Origin: Streptomyces sp. NBC_01723
GTDB taxonomy: Bacteria > Actinomycetota > Actinomycetes > Streptomycetales > Streptomycetaceae
DNA: 64,000 nucleotides
Reading direction: 5' to 3'
Assembly: GCF_036246005.1 (NCBI RefSeq)
Contig: NZ_CP109171.1
Span: forward strand, 248,001 to 312,000
Each line of letters begins with the position of its first letter. The stretch's first letter is position 1. This document shows, one piece after another, positions 17,291-26,174 of this stretch. The notes below the pieces were generated by a model that worked only from the letters and a program-made list of their open reading frames with translations, did not search any database and was not told where the DNA came from. Made by a program: the position numbers and the translations under genes.

Positions 17291-17610
17291 GGCTAGGCTC
17301 CCTCGGTCGGACGCTGCTGCCGCAACGGCGCGGAGCAGCCGATGGAGTGAGGTGCTGTGGTCGAGGCGAAAGACCGAACCGTGGAGCCTGCAAATTTCGG
17401 TATCGTCAGACAGGTGATTGCTGGCCGACAGGGTTCGACTCTCCCTTGAATTATCGCCTCTGACGCCCGTACCGGCAACTCTAGTTGGCGTCCATGCGAC
17501 TCGCTAATTCGCCGTCATCAAAGTTCGGGGAAGGTGCCGTTGGGGGTGAATTCAACTTTACGGATGCGCACGCGGAGTGCTCCGGTGCCCGGCGGCGGGT
17601 GCTTCTCCAT
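17291..17610. other. Intergenic region between the 1987-aa gene and the OmpA-like gene
   Basis: 320 bp, less G/C-rich than its surroundings. It may contain a separate promoter for the OmpA-like gene. A tRNA-like TTCGA stretch at 17433 has no matching cloverleaf. No gene is seen. Confidence 0.45.
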
Positions 17611-20600
17611 TCACTGCCACGGTTCCGTGGGCCGTACCGTGTCGTACGCCAGACCGCTCGCGCTCTCCCCCGTGCCGGGGGTCTTCTCCCTGCGTACCCA
17701 GCTGTGCCAGGAGCCGTCGGACCAGCGCGCCAGGACCGGGCGGCGGGTGACCAGGACTCCCTCGCGTGGTACCTCCTCCTCGTGCAGCCACAGTCCGGGG
17801 GTGATGAGACGGCCCTCGGGGCGTGAGTCGAGGCCGGGACCGGTGAGGGTGGCCAGGCGGAACCGGATCTGACCGGCCCGCACCGGTTCGGGAACCAGGG
17901 GGAACCAGTAGTCCGGGACGACGGACTGGACCGCGTACGCGGGCAGATCCCCGGCCACAGCGGGTTCGGGTGCCGCCGTTCGGGCCCAGCGGTCGCGGCG
18001 GTCGACCGGCTCGCCGCGACCGTCGGTGTACTGGTGCTGCACCGCCCAGGCGAGATTGGCCAGTTCGTCGCGGGTGAGGAGGACCCGCTCGAGCGGCTGT
18101 CCCGGCTGGCCGCGTTCGGAGGGCAGCATGAGCAGCCCGGACGCGGCGGGGTGGTCCGGGTCGGGGCTGTTCAGGGTGAACATCGTCCAGGACGGGTCGT
18201 CGCGCCCCGCCCGCTCCACCAGATGGTGACGGCCGAAGACGTCCCGCACGAGGAGCCGGTCCAGGACGGTCAGCGAGGCCGCCGGCACCTCCAGCGGCAC
18301 CAGGAACCAGTCGTTGCCGAAGACCGTGGCGAAGGAGATCAGCAGCAGCCGCCCGGTGTCCAGCGTGGACACGTCCGCCGCGCTGAGGTCGACGCGCGCG
18401 TCCTCCATCTCCCAGAAGCGGTCGGCCGGCAACCCGCCGTAGCGAACCGTCGACGGCAGGCTTTCCTCAGCGAACGTCCGGCTCTGCCCCGCCGGTACCG
18501 CCACGGCGTCCGGGTCGGGGTGGACGTCGAGGGAGTACCAGTCCAGTCCGTCGCCCTGGTACTCCTCGGCCCGCAGGACCGTGCCGCCGACGGACAGTTC
18601 GGCGGCGTACTCGCCGCGGTGCGGGTCGAAGCAGTCCGGGCCGTGTTCGGCCAGTTGGGCGGCCCACCAGCTCCGCCAGCGGGCGGCCACCTCGCCGAGC
18701 CGCGGTTCGGGTCCGGCGTCGAAGGTGCCCGCGTCCAGCGCGGCCGCCACCGATGCCGCGTCGGGCAGTCCTCCGTCGAGGAGACCGCTCAGGCCGGCGT
18801 CCGGCTCCCCCGGCCGCAGCCGGTGCGGGGCCAGGACCGTCAGCGCTGCGGCAAGCAGTCCGGCGTCGTCGCACATGCGCAGCAGCGCGGCCCCGCCCTC
18901 GGCGCGCATCCGTTCGTCGACCTGGACCCGCTCGTCCTCGATCCGGGTGTCGAGCGGGCCCTGGCCGAGGTCGTAGGGCACCCAGTCGGTGGCCCCGCCG
19001 GGGCGCCAGGCCTCGATGGGCGCGCTGCTGCCGCTCATCCGCACCACGGCCGGGGATCCGGCGTCCTGAGCGGTGAACTCCCCGAACTGCCATTGCCGGG
19101 TCAGTAGCCACAGCGGATCGTGCACCCGGGCGGCGAGGCCCGCGTCGACGTCGGTGGCCCGGTGACGCGGCTCCAATTGGAACGGGCCATGCGGGTCGGT
19201 GTCGTTCCGCTTCGTCTCGATCCGGGCCAGGGCCCGCCCTGTCGCACTCTCCTGGGCGATGCGGATGCCGGGCAGGAGCGAACTCAGCCGTCTCAGATCC
19301 TGATGGTCGACGGCGCGCAGCTTGGCCAGCTCCAGGGTCTCCAGGAGCACCTGCGCCAGTCCGTCGGAGGTCCAGCCTCGGTCCATGTCCGGCGGGACCG
19401 CGAGGAGCAGGCTGTGCGGGGCCTTGGCGTCCGGGCGGTCATAGTGGAAGGCGACGCCCGTCAGTTCGGTCTCCGGCGCGGGGCCGGGTCCCGGGGGCGG
19501 CTGGTCGGAGCCGGGGAGGAGTTCGATCCACTCGTCCAGGACGACCCCGGTGACGTTCGCGTCCGGTGCGAGGTCGGCCGGTGCGTGCCACACCAGGTGG
19601 CTTGTGGCGGGCGGGCGCTGCCCGGCGGGGAAGGAGCCGCCGATCCAGATGTCGCCCTCGGCCGTCGGATGCTGGGCCGCACGCAGCCGTTCCACCCGCC
19701 CGCCCCGGTTTCCGGCCAACAGCAGCGTCTCGTGCAGGGTGCGCACCATGGGCCGTACGGCAGCGTTGCGCCGCAGCCAGTCCTCGATGTCGGCGCCGGG
19801 CAGATTGGCGCGCCCGCCCGGGGCGCTGAGCGTGGGAAGCAGCGGGAGGTCCACGCCGAGCACCGGGGCCAGCGCGGTGCGGGCCCGTGCGAGCCAGGTT
19901 TCGGCCGACTCCGGTGGGACGTTCTGGGCCGCCAGTTCGCGGATCTCGGCCTGCGCGGGGTGTCCGGCGAGCACCGGGGTCTCGGCGAAGGCGGCGAGAC
20001 GGGAGCGCACTCCCGCAGTGTGGGCCGAGCGGCCTGCGGCGCCGTCGGACAGGTGTGCCTGGAGCAGCGGTTGTGCGCTGGTCAGCAGGGTACGGATCCG
20101 GGCCGCCCGGCCGTGCAGGCCGTTCCATCCCGGTCCGGTGAACACGACGGGTGTCTCGGGCGGGACGCCCCGCGCGCCCTGAACCGCCCGGCGCAGCGCG
20201 GCCGGTTCGGCGGCGGCAGCGTCCAGTACGGCGCTCAGGGCGCCCAATCCCAATTGGCCGGCGCTGAGTTCGAACGTGCGCGGTTCCGCCTGCCCGTCGC
20301 CGAGCGTGCCGGCGAGGGTCCAGCCGGTGGCCGGGCCGAGGAGATGGGCGACCCAAGCCTCCAGCGCGGGCTGCAGCTCGGCGAGTGGATCGGTGGGCCA
20401 GCCGGTCGGGGCGGTCGGTTCCGCCGGGAGCAGCGCCGCGGTGCGGTGGGTCAGGGCGCGGGCCCGGTGCGGGGTGCGCAGGACGCGGAAGGTGTCCGGC
20501 ACGTCCTCGCCGCGGCCCAGGGTGTCGGCGGCCAGGCCCGCGCGGATGGGGTTGCCTCCCACCAGTTGGTGGACGCTCTCGGCCAGGACGAGATCGCCCA

Positions 20601-23574
20601 CGGCGTCGAGGGCGTCGGCGAGGTCGTCCAGCAGCGGTGTCACCGCGGCCCGGTCGTTGTCCGAGCCGACCACCGGTGCCTGGTCGATGACGCTGGCCAG
20701 GTCGGGTGCGCCCGCCCCGGCCCGGGCGAGGGCCATGCCGTCGACGACGTTGCGCGCGGAGACCGCCTCCGCGCTGCGCGCCCACAGGTCCGCGTCGGGT
20801 TCTTCGGCGGGGGTCTCGGGGACGACGGGCAGGGGGAACTGGCGTCGGAACCGTTCGACGAGGTGGTCCAGTCCGGCGTCGTGCAGGGCCCGTTCGAACC
20901 GGTAGCCGAGCAGCGAGCCCAGGTTCTGCCCCTGCCGTACACCGCCGAGCAGCCAGCGGGCGACGCGGGCGCGGCGGGAGGTGAGGTTGACCGCGTAGCT
21001 CTGCTCGTCGGGGTTGCCGAGGAAACCGGACCGCAGAACGGCCGCCGTGGCCGCGTGGTGCAGCGAGGGCGCGTGGATGTAGCCGTCCTTCCCGGACAGC
21101 TCCACGGTGGTGGCCACGTCGTCCAGGTCGATCTCCACTTGTTCTCTCGGCACCGGCGGGCGCAGGTCCTCCACCCATCCGTAGCAGCCGAACCGAACGC
21201 CCTCGGTCCCGGACGCCCGGAGTTCGGCGAGGCGCTTCGACGCCAGTGAGGTGATCCAGGCGTCAAGGCGGTGCGAGTGGACGTCGACGACCTCCAGCAG
21301 CAGTTCAGGCAGCCGGGTCACCGGTACGGCGGCCAGGGTGCGCAGCGCCTGCTCCAGCCGGGGCAGCGCGGCAGCGGCCGGGGTGGCGGCGGCGACGCGT
21401 GCCGCGCGCTCGCCCTCGTCCAGACCTTCCAGGACGTCCGCCACGAGCTGATCCACATCGCCGACCACGGCCAGAGCCTGACGCAGGGGGTCTCCGGCGG
21501 GGTCGAAATCGCCCAGGAAGGTGGACCAGTTGGGAAGGAAGAGCAGCGCGTCGAGCACTCCGCTCATGTCCCGTTCGGAATCGGGGACTTCCTCGGTTCC
21601 TTCCTCGTCCTCGACGCCCCCGGCCGGTTCCTCGCCCTCCGTGGGCGACGGCTCCTCCTCCAGGCCCGGAAGATCGAAGAACGTACTGCGCCTGGGAGGG
21701 GTCTCCCGCCCCGTGGACAGCTCCACGGGCCACTCCGCGTCATACGCTGTGGCCTCCAGGTCCCCCTCCAGAAAGGCCCGTACCGCCCCCAGGAAGTCCG
21801 CGGTCGCCGTCGCCCGGGCCGGAAACGCTTCGGAATCCGGGGTCAGCCGGGTGACGAACTCCGGGACGCCGGTCGCCTCGTCCAGGCTCCAGCCGAGCGA
21901 GGTCCAGCCGTCGCTGGTCGTCGTCCAGCGGGCCAGCCCGTCGGGCGGCAGCCCTGGCACGCCGAGCGTCGCCGGGGGCGCGTCGAGGGGGGTTCGCGAT
22001 ACGGCGCGTTCCGGTCCGCTCATCCGGATCATGCCCAGGCCGGTGGCCACGGGCAGTCGTTGCAGGGCGTCCACCGCGACCCGGTCCACGGGTTTGCCAG
22101 GTTCGACGCGCGGGATGGTCAGTTCCTCGTCGCCGTTGTCCTGGGCCACGCGCTCGTCCAGTACCGCCCGCCAGCGTTGCCGCAGCCGCATGAGCCAGGG
22201 CGCGATCACTCCGTCGACGTCGTCGGAGCGCTCAGCGCGCCAGTCGTCCAGCGCGGTCACGGGCAGGACGCCGTACGGCTGGCGGCCGACGCGCAGCATC
22301 GGCAGCGGTCCGCGACCGCGGACGTGCTCGGCGAGGTGCTCACGGACCGCCCGCCAGGGCCCCTCTTGGGAGACCCCGCTGGGCTGCTTGGTGCCCAGGT
22401 CGATGGTGGTCAGCGCGGCCTCGGCGAAGCCCTTGCCGAGCGTGGGCCAGGTCAGCAGGGTCAGCGCGGCGACAGCCGACGGGGCGGCGTCATCGGCGCC
22501 GGGGCAGTCACGCAGGAATCCGGCGTCCGGCAGGCCGAGCGCGGTCGCGAGCGTGTCGGCGACCGGCCGCTGCGCCGCCTCCCCGTCGGGATCCGGGCCG
22601 GGGTAGGCGGGGGCGGAGGACCAACCCGAGCGGGAGCGTGGGGTGTTGTTGGTGGCGGTGCCGGAGGTCAGCAGGCCGAGCCCGCCGCCGTACCGGTGTC
22701 CGTGCAGCAGGTCGCGCAGCCGGGCCGCGCCGTCCACGGGTGCGTCGTCGCGGACGCCGACCACCAGCAGCTGGTCCAGGTTCTCGGTGTTCTCGGGCGG
22801 AACGATCAGCTCGATGCCCATGCCGGCCTTGACCGCTTCGAACCATTCGGTTTCCCAGCCCTCCTCCTCGGAGCGCAGCAGACCGATCGGCAGCGGGTCC
22901 GGTACGGGGCGGCCCAGCTTGTCGACCACCACTTGCCCCTCGAACAGTCCGAGGAAACGCCAGCGCTTCGGCATCGACACCCCGTGCGGACGGTGTTCCC
23001 GGGGATCGTCGGAACGCGTCGCGGGTGCCGGGGCGCCAGGGCGGCAGGCGCGGACCGCCCAGGAGGCGCGGGCCGGGCGCAGCTTCGTGAGCACCTTCTG
23101 CCAGGCCTCGGGGCCAGGATTCTGCCAGTAGGCGGTACCGGCGGCGGTCTCGGCGGGGGTGAGTCCGGGCTCGAAGCCGGACAGCAGGATGTCGTCCGGG
23201 TAGATCCGCACGCGCAGGGTCTTCGGCTCCCACCAGATGGTCTCGACCCGCACCGGCAGCAGCGCGACGGGCGCCGTGTTGTCGTCGGGGAACAGCGCCT
23301 CGCCCTCCGCCACGGCCCGGGTCAGCTCCTCCTGTGCTCCGACGACCAGGCGGTTCGTCTCCTCGGCCCTGCTGAGAAGCTCCGGCAGGGCCGCCTCGGC
23401 AGCGGCCAGCGCTTCGGCGGCGGTGGGCGGGAAGGGAGGGTCCGGCAGGCCGGCCTGGGTGTGCGCCCGCAGGCGCCGCACCACTGCCTCCTGCTCGTCG
23501 GCGAGGGCCTGCGCGGTGTCCGCTTCGGTCCGTGCCCGGTCCAGTTGTGCGCGGGCGGCGAAGGCGTCGTTCAT
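17611..23574 (-). CDS. Giant cassette protein A1 (1987 aa), unknown function
   Basis: Unrecognised multidomain cytoplasm-start protein. The ATG start (MNDAFAARAQLDRARTEADT) is chosen because the 843-aa gene ends 28 bp before it and AGGAGCAGTGGGG precedes it. Layout: coiled coil about 1-45; a conserved-looking beta region from about 85 to 640 (IWWEPKTLRVRIYPDDILLSG; LPMLRVGRQPYGVLPV); an acidic linker near 645-680; a large helical/beta middle part; and a motif DPLWLLTRQWQFGEFTAQDA near residue 1490, followed by a beta-rich C-terminal third. No signal peptide, membrane segment or catalytic motif is evident. I recall the DPLW-RQWQ-GEF motif from uncharacterised large bacterial proteins, which I cannot verify here. 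It is last in the leftward operon with the WD40, DUF6603-like and 843-aa genes. Confidence 0.85.
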   Translation of the reverse strand: MNDAFAARAQLDRARTEADTAQALADEQEAVVRRLRAHTQAGLPDPPFPPTAAEALAAAEAALPELLSRAEETNRLVVGAQEELTRAVAEGEALFPDDNTAPVALLPVRVETIWWEPKTLRVRIYPDDILLSGFEPGLTPAETAAGTAYWQNPGPEAWQKVLTKLRPARASWAVRACRPGAPAPATRSDDPREHRPHGVSMPKRWRFLGLFEGQVVVDKLGRPVPDPLPIGLLRSEEEGWETEWFEAVKAGMGIELIVPPENTENLDQLLVVGVRDDAPVDGAARLRDLLHGHRYGGGLGLLTSGTATNNTPRSRSGWSSAPAYPGPDPDGEAAQRPVADTLATALGLPDAGFLRDCPGADDAAPSAVAALTLLTWPTLGKGFAEAALTTIDLGTKQPSGVSQEGPWRAVREHLAEHVRGRGPLPMLRVGRQPYGVLPVTALDDWRAERSDDVDGVIAPWLMRLRQRWRAVLDERVAQDNGDEELTIPRVEPGKPVDRVAVDALQRLPVATGLGMIRMSGPERAVSRTPLDAPPATLGVPGLPPDGLARWTTTSDGWTSLGWSLDEATGVPEFVTRLTPDSEAFPARATATADFLGAVRAFLEGDLEATAYDAEWPVELSTGRETPPRRSTFFDLPGLEEEPSPTEGEEPAGGVEDEEGTEEVPDSERDMSGVLDALLFLPNWSTFLGDFDPAGDPLRQALAVVGDVDQLVADVLEGLDEGERAARVAAATPAAAALPRLEQALRTLAAVPVTRLPELLLEVVDVHSHRLDAWITSLASKRLAELRASGTEGVRFGCYGWVEDLRPPVPREQVEIDLDDVATTVELSGKDGYIHAPSLHHAATAAVLRSGFLGNPDEQSYAVNLTSRRARVARWLLGGVRQGQNLGSLLGYRFERALHDAGLDHLVERFRRQFPLPVVPETPAEEPDADLWARSAEAVSARNVVDGMALARAGAGAPDLASVIDQAPVVGSDNDRAAVTPLLDDLADALDAVGDLVLAESVHQLVGGNPIRAGLAADTLGRGEDVPDTFRVLRTPHRARALTHRTAALLPAEPTAPTGWPTDPLAELQPALEAWVAHLLGPATGWTLAGTLGDGQAEPRTFELSAGQLGLGALSAVLDAAAAEPAALRRAVQGARGVPPETPVVFTGPGWNGLHGRAARIRTLLTSAQPLLQAHLSDGAAGRSAHTAGVRSRLAAFAETPVLAGHPAQAEIRELAAQNVPPESAETWLARARTALAPVLGVDLPLLPTLSAPGGRANLPGADIEDWLRRNAAVRPMVRTLHETLLLAGNRGGRVERLRAAQHPTAEGDIWIGGSFPAGQRPPATSHLVWHAPADLAPDANVTGVVLDEWIELLPGSDQPPPGPGPAPETELTGVAFHYDRPDAKAPHSLLLAVPPDMDRGWTSDGLAQVLLETLELAKLRAVDHQDLRRLSSLLPGIRIAQESATGRALARIETKRNDTDPHGPFQLEPRHRATDVDAGLAARVHDPLWLLTRQWQFGEFTAQDAGSPAVVRMSGSSAPIEAWRPGGATDWVPYDLGQGPLDTRIEDERVQVDERMRAEGGAALLRMCDDAGLLAAALTVLAPHRLRPGEPDAGLSGLLDGGLPDAASVAAALDAGTFDAGPEPRLGEVAARWRSWWAAQLAEHGPDCFDPHRGEYAAELSVGGTVLRAEEYQGDGLDWYSLDVHPDPDAVAVPAGQSRTFAEESLPSTVRYGGLPADRFWEMEDARVDLSAADVSTLDTGRLLLISFATVFGNDWFLVPLEVPAASLTVLDRLLVRDVFGRHHLVERAGRDDPSWTMFTLNSPDPDHPAASGLLMLPSERGQPGQPLERVLLTRDELANLAWAVQHQYTDGRGEPVDRRDRWARTAAPEPAVAGDLPAYAVQSVVPDYWFPLVPEPVRAGQIRFRLATLTGPGLDSRPEGRLITPGLWLHEEEVPREGVLVTRRPVLARWSDGSWHSWVRREKTPGTGESASGLAYDTVRPTEPWQ

Positions 23575-23602
23575 ATCCCCACTGCTCCTGTTCCAGGCAC
23601 GG

Positions 23603-26134
23603 TCAGCCGCCCAGCAGCGTGGTGGCCCGGAAGGCCAGTTGGAACGGCTGTTGGAAGGCGATCCGGGCCATGTCGGCCGCGTCCCGGGCCCACACCGGCG
23701 GGTCGGGCTGGGTGAGCTTGGTCGGTGTGCCGGGCGCATCAACGAGCTGGACGCATCGGGTGGGCTCCACGCCGACGCCCTGCCAGGTGAGGTTGGCCCA
23801 GGTCTCGATTTGGGCGGGCTGAGAGCCGGTGTCGAATCCGAACTGGGTGCCGCGCATGGGTTCGCGGAACACGAAGAACCAGTCCTCGGTGCGGGCCCGC
23901 TCCTCGTCGAGGTCCGCGAACAGGTACAGGACGGTCGACTCGTCCAGCGCGAGCGAGGTGGCAGGTACGCCGTCGAAGGCGGGCGGCAGCTCGCCGTCCA
24001 CTCCGCGTACGGCGTGCAGGGCGGTGCCCGGGAAGCGGCGCAGCAGGTCCCCGCGCACAAGCATGGCCAGGTCGCCCGCGCCGCCGGTGCGCAGCTGACT
24101 GCCCAGTGGGGCGTCGAGCGGCCACAACGCGATCTCCTCGACGTCGGCGTTGTCGCCGGGCCAGAACCGGGCGAAGGGGGTGCCGCGCTGGTCGGTGGGG
24201 AACTCCCGCCAGAGCAGTTCGCGGTTGAACTCGTGGTTGAGTCCGACGAGCAGCGCGGCAATGAACTGGGGGTTGGTCTCCAGCAGGGTCACCGATTCGT
24301 GCGGCATCGCGCCGATGCCGGGCAGTGCCCACTCCGGCCAGCGAGCCAGCAGTTCCTCGGCGATCGGCACGGTGAACTTCGGGTGGGCCATGATCGGCCG
24401 TAGCGGGCGATCGTCGTCCTCGGTGCGCTGTGCCCAGATGTCGGCGGGGATACGGTCGGCCAGCCGCAGCAGTTGCAGTCCGACTGGGGGCATCCCGGCG
24501 CGCAGTTCGCTGTGCAGGACGGCCTCCGGATCACCGTCGTCGACCATGGCCATGCCCTTGAGCTTCCCCTGCAGGAACGACCCGGCCTGTGGCGTCTCGC
24601 CGCCTTCTTCGGCTGTGATGCGCTGGGCGCGGCGGGCCAGGGCGCCATTGGCGCGGGTCAGTCGGGCGAAGGAGGTGCCGGCCACCGCGGCCGGCAGGTC
24701 CGGTGCCGTGGCGAGCAGGGTGGCCAGGGTGGTCGGCTCCGCGTCCGGTTGCGTGGCGGACACGGGCACCCGCCCGCTCAGCGGCGCCATGACGGTGACC
24801 AGACCGGCCGCGTCGAGTGGGTCGAGGTGCTTGCGCTGGGCCCGCTCGGCGGCGACGGCCGCCAGCTCGCCTGCCGCCAGCAGTCGGTTGGCCTGGCGGA
24901 TCTCGCCGACCTGCTCCCAGGCCCGGGCCATCAGGAACTCCTGCTCCAGCTGCACATAGCGGCAGCCGAGTGCGGCGGCGACCCGTCTGCGGACTTCGAC
25001 GTTGAGGGTGCTCAGCCAGGTGTCCGGCTCGGTGGGCACGGTCTGCTCGCCGGTGTGGTGACTGCCGTAGAGCGGCGGAGCGACGGCGACGACCTCCCGG
25101 TCCTCGGCGGGTTCCCCGTCCGGCACCGGCTCGCCCCGGAGCCGGGCCGGTGCGTCCACCCGCTCGCGGATCAGGGCCCGGAACCGGTCCTGGGCCGCAA
25201 GGTCGGACCAGGTCTCGAGCGGCGTCGGGCCAGGTGGCCGCAGGGCCCCGTCCATGGCGGCGGTGGCCGGGCCGACGGGTTCCTCGGCAGGCCAGGGGCG
25301 GCCGACGTCGATGGTCCGGGTGCCGAGTCCCGACTCGGCGGCGGGCCGGAAGCGCAGCCGGCGGGCGAGTTCCTCGAAGGTGCCCGCCTTCCCGGTACGG
25401 AAGGTCCACCAGTGGTAGACGGGGAGGTCGACGGTGTCGCGACCGGGGACCGGCCAGGCGTCCGTGGTGGCCGCCGCCCCTGCCCCAGCGTTCAGGCCCG
25501 CGTCACGCCCTGCGGCGGTGGCGGGCACGACGGCGGCGATCCAGCCGCGGTCGGGGGCCAGCCGGCGCGGGCACAGCAGCCGTCCCACGACACCGGCCGA
25601 GTGATTCCGCGCGCCCTGTTCGACGAGGCGCCGTGCGCTGTCGAGGTCGGTGACGTCGTCGGGCAGCCGTGCCTCCACATGGGCCCAGGCCCACCGTTCG
25701 GCCAGTGGGGGCAGCGCGGCGACCGGCGCGGTGAGGATCGGCAGTGGGTGCCCGGGGCGGGGAGGGGCGGCCTCGTCCTCGGCCAGCACGATCAGTGCGA
25801 TCCAGGGCTGCGGGGTGGGTCCGCCGTCAGTGGTCACCTTGCCCGGGGAGAGCAGCCAGGGCAGGTCGGCGTGCGCCAGCTCCACGCTCGCCAGCACGTT
25901 CTCCGCCGCGTCGGGTGTGCCGGATGGCGGTTCCTCACGCAGCACCATCGAGCGGTCGAAGCCGAGCACGTCACCCGGCCCCACCAGCGACAGGGTCGGT
26001 CCCTTCAGCTCGTCCGGTTCCTCGCGGCGGCCGTCGATGTCCCGGAAGAACCGCACCCCCGTGTGCAGTGCCTGGCCGTCGGCCGAGGCGGCGGTGCCGA
26101 CCCGCGCGGAAGAGAAGAACCAACGCGTGCTCAT
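23603..26134 (-). CDS. Large cassette protein A2 (843 aa), unknown function
   Basis: Unrecognised 843-aa protein with start MSTRWFFSSARVGTAASADG. It has no signal peptide or membrane helix. The N-terminal half is beta-rich with proline-rich loops; the middle (about 395-470) is helical (RRVAAALGCRYVQLEQEFLM). A striking block lies at about 580-660: HPKFTVPIAEELLARW, MPHESVTLLETNPQFIAALL and ELLWREFPTDQRGTPFARFW. The C-terminal part again has a beta-type pattern (DWFFVFREPMRGTQFGFD). It lies between the DUF6603-like gene (40 bp) and the 1987-aa gene (28 bp) on the same strand, so they should be made together. No function can be assigned. Confidence 0.85.
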   Translation of the reverse strand: MSTRWFFSSARVGTAASADGQALHTGVRFFRDIDGRREEPDELKGPTLSLVGPGDVLGFDRSMVLREEPPSGTPDAAENVLASVELAHADLPWLLSPGKVTTDGGPTPQPWIALIVLAEDEAAPPRPGHPLPILTAPVAALPPLAERWAWAHVEARLPDDVTDLDSARRLVEQGARNHSAGVVGRLLCPRRLAPDRGWIAAVVPATAAGRDAGLNAGAGAAATTDAWPVPGRDTVDLPVYHWWTFRTGKAGTFEELARRLRFRPAAESGLGTRTIDVGRPWPAEEPVGPATAAMDGALRPPGPTPLETWSDLAAQDRFRALIRERVDAPARLRGEPVPDGEPAEDREVVAVAPPLYGSHHTGEQTVPTEPDTWLSTLNVEVRRRVAAALGCRYVQLEQEFLMARAWEQVGEIRQANRLLAAGELAAVAAERAQRKHLDPLDAAGLVTVMAPLSGRVPVSATQPDAEPTTLATLLATAPDLPAAVAGTSFARLTRANGALARRAQRITAEEGGETPQAGSFLQGKLKGMAMVDDGDPEAVLHSELRAGMPPVGLQLLRLADRIPADIWAQRTEDDDRPLRPIMAHPKFTVPIAEELLARWPEWALPGIGAMPHESVTLLETNPQFIAALLVGLNHEFNRELLWREFPTDQRGTPFARFWPGDNADVEEIALWPLDAPLGSQLRTGGAGDLAMLVRGDLLRRFPGTALHAVRGVDGELPPAFDGVPATSLALDESTVLYLFADLDEERARTEDWFFVFREPMRGTQFGFDTGSQPAQIETWANLTWQGVGVEPTRCVQLVDAPGTPTKLTQPDPPVWARDAADMARIAFQQPFQLAFRATTLLGG

Positions 26135-26174
26135 ACGACGCTCCCGAGGGGTCGGCGGAGAGTGCGGGACGTGT

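Noticed and set aside
17405..17450. tRNA-like T-arm (GGGTTCGACT)
   Set aside because: The rest of a cloverleaf (acceptor, D-arm and anticodon stems) does not form around it.
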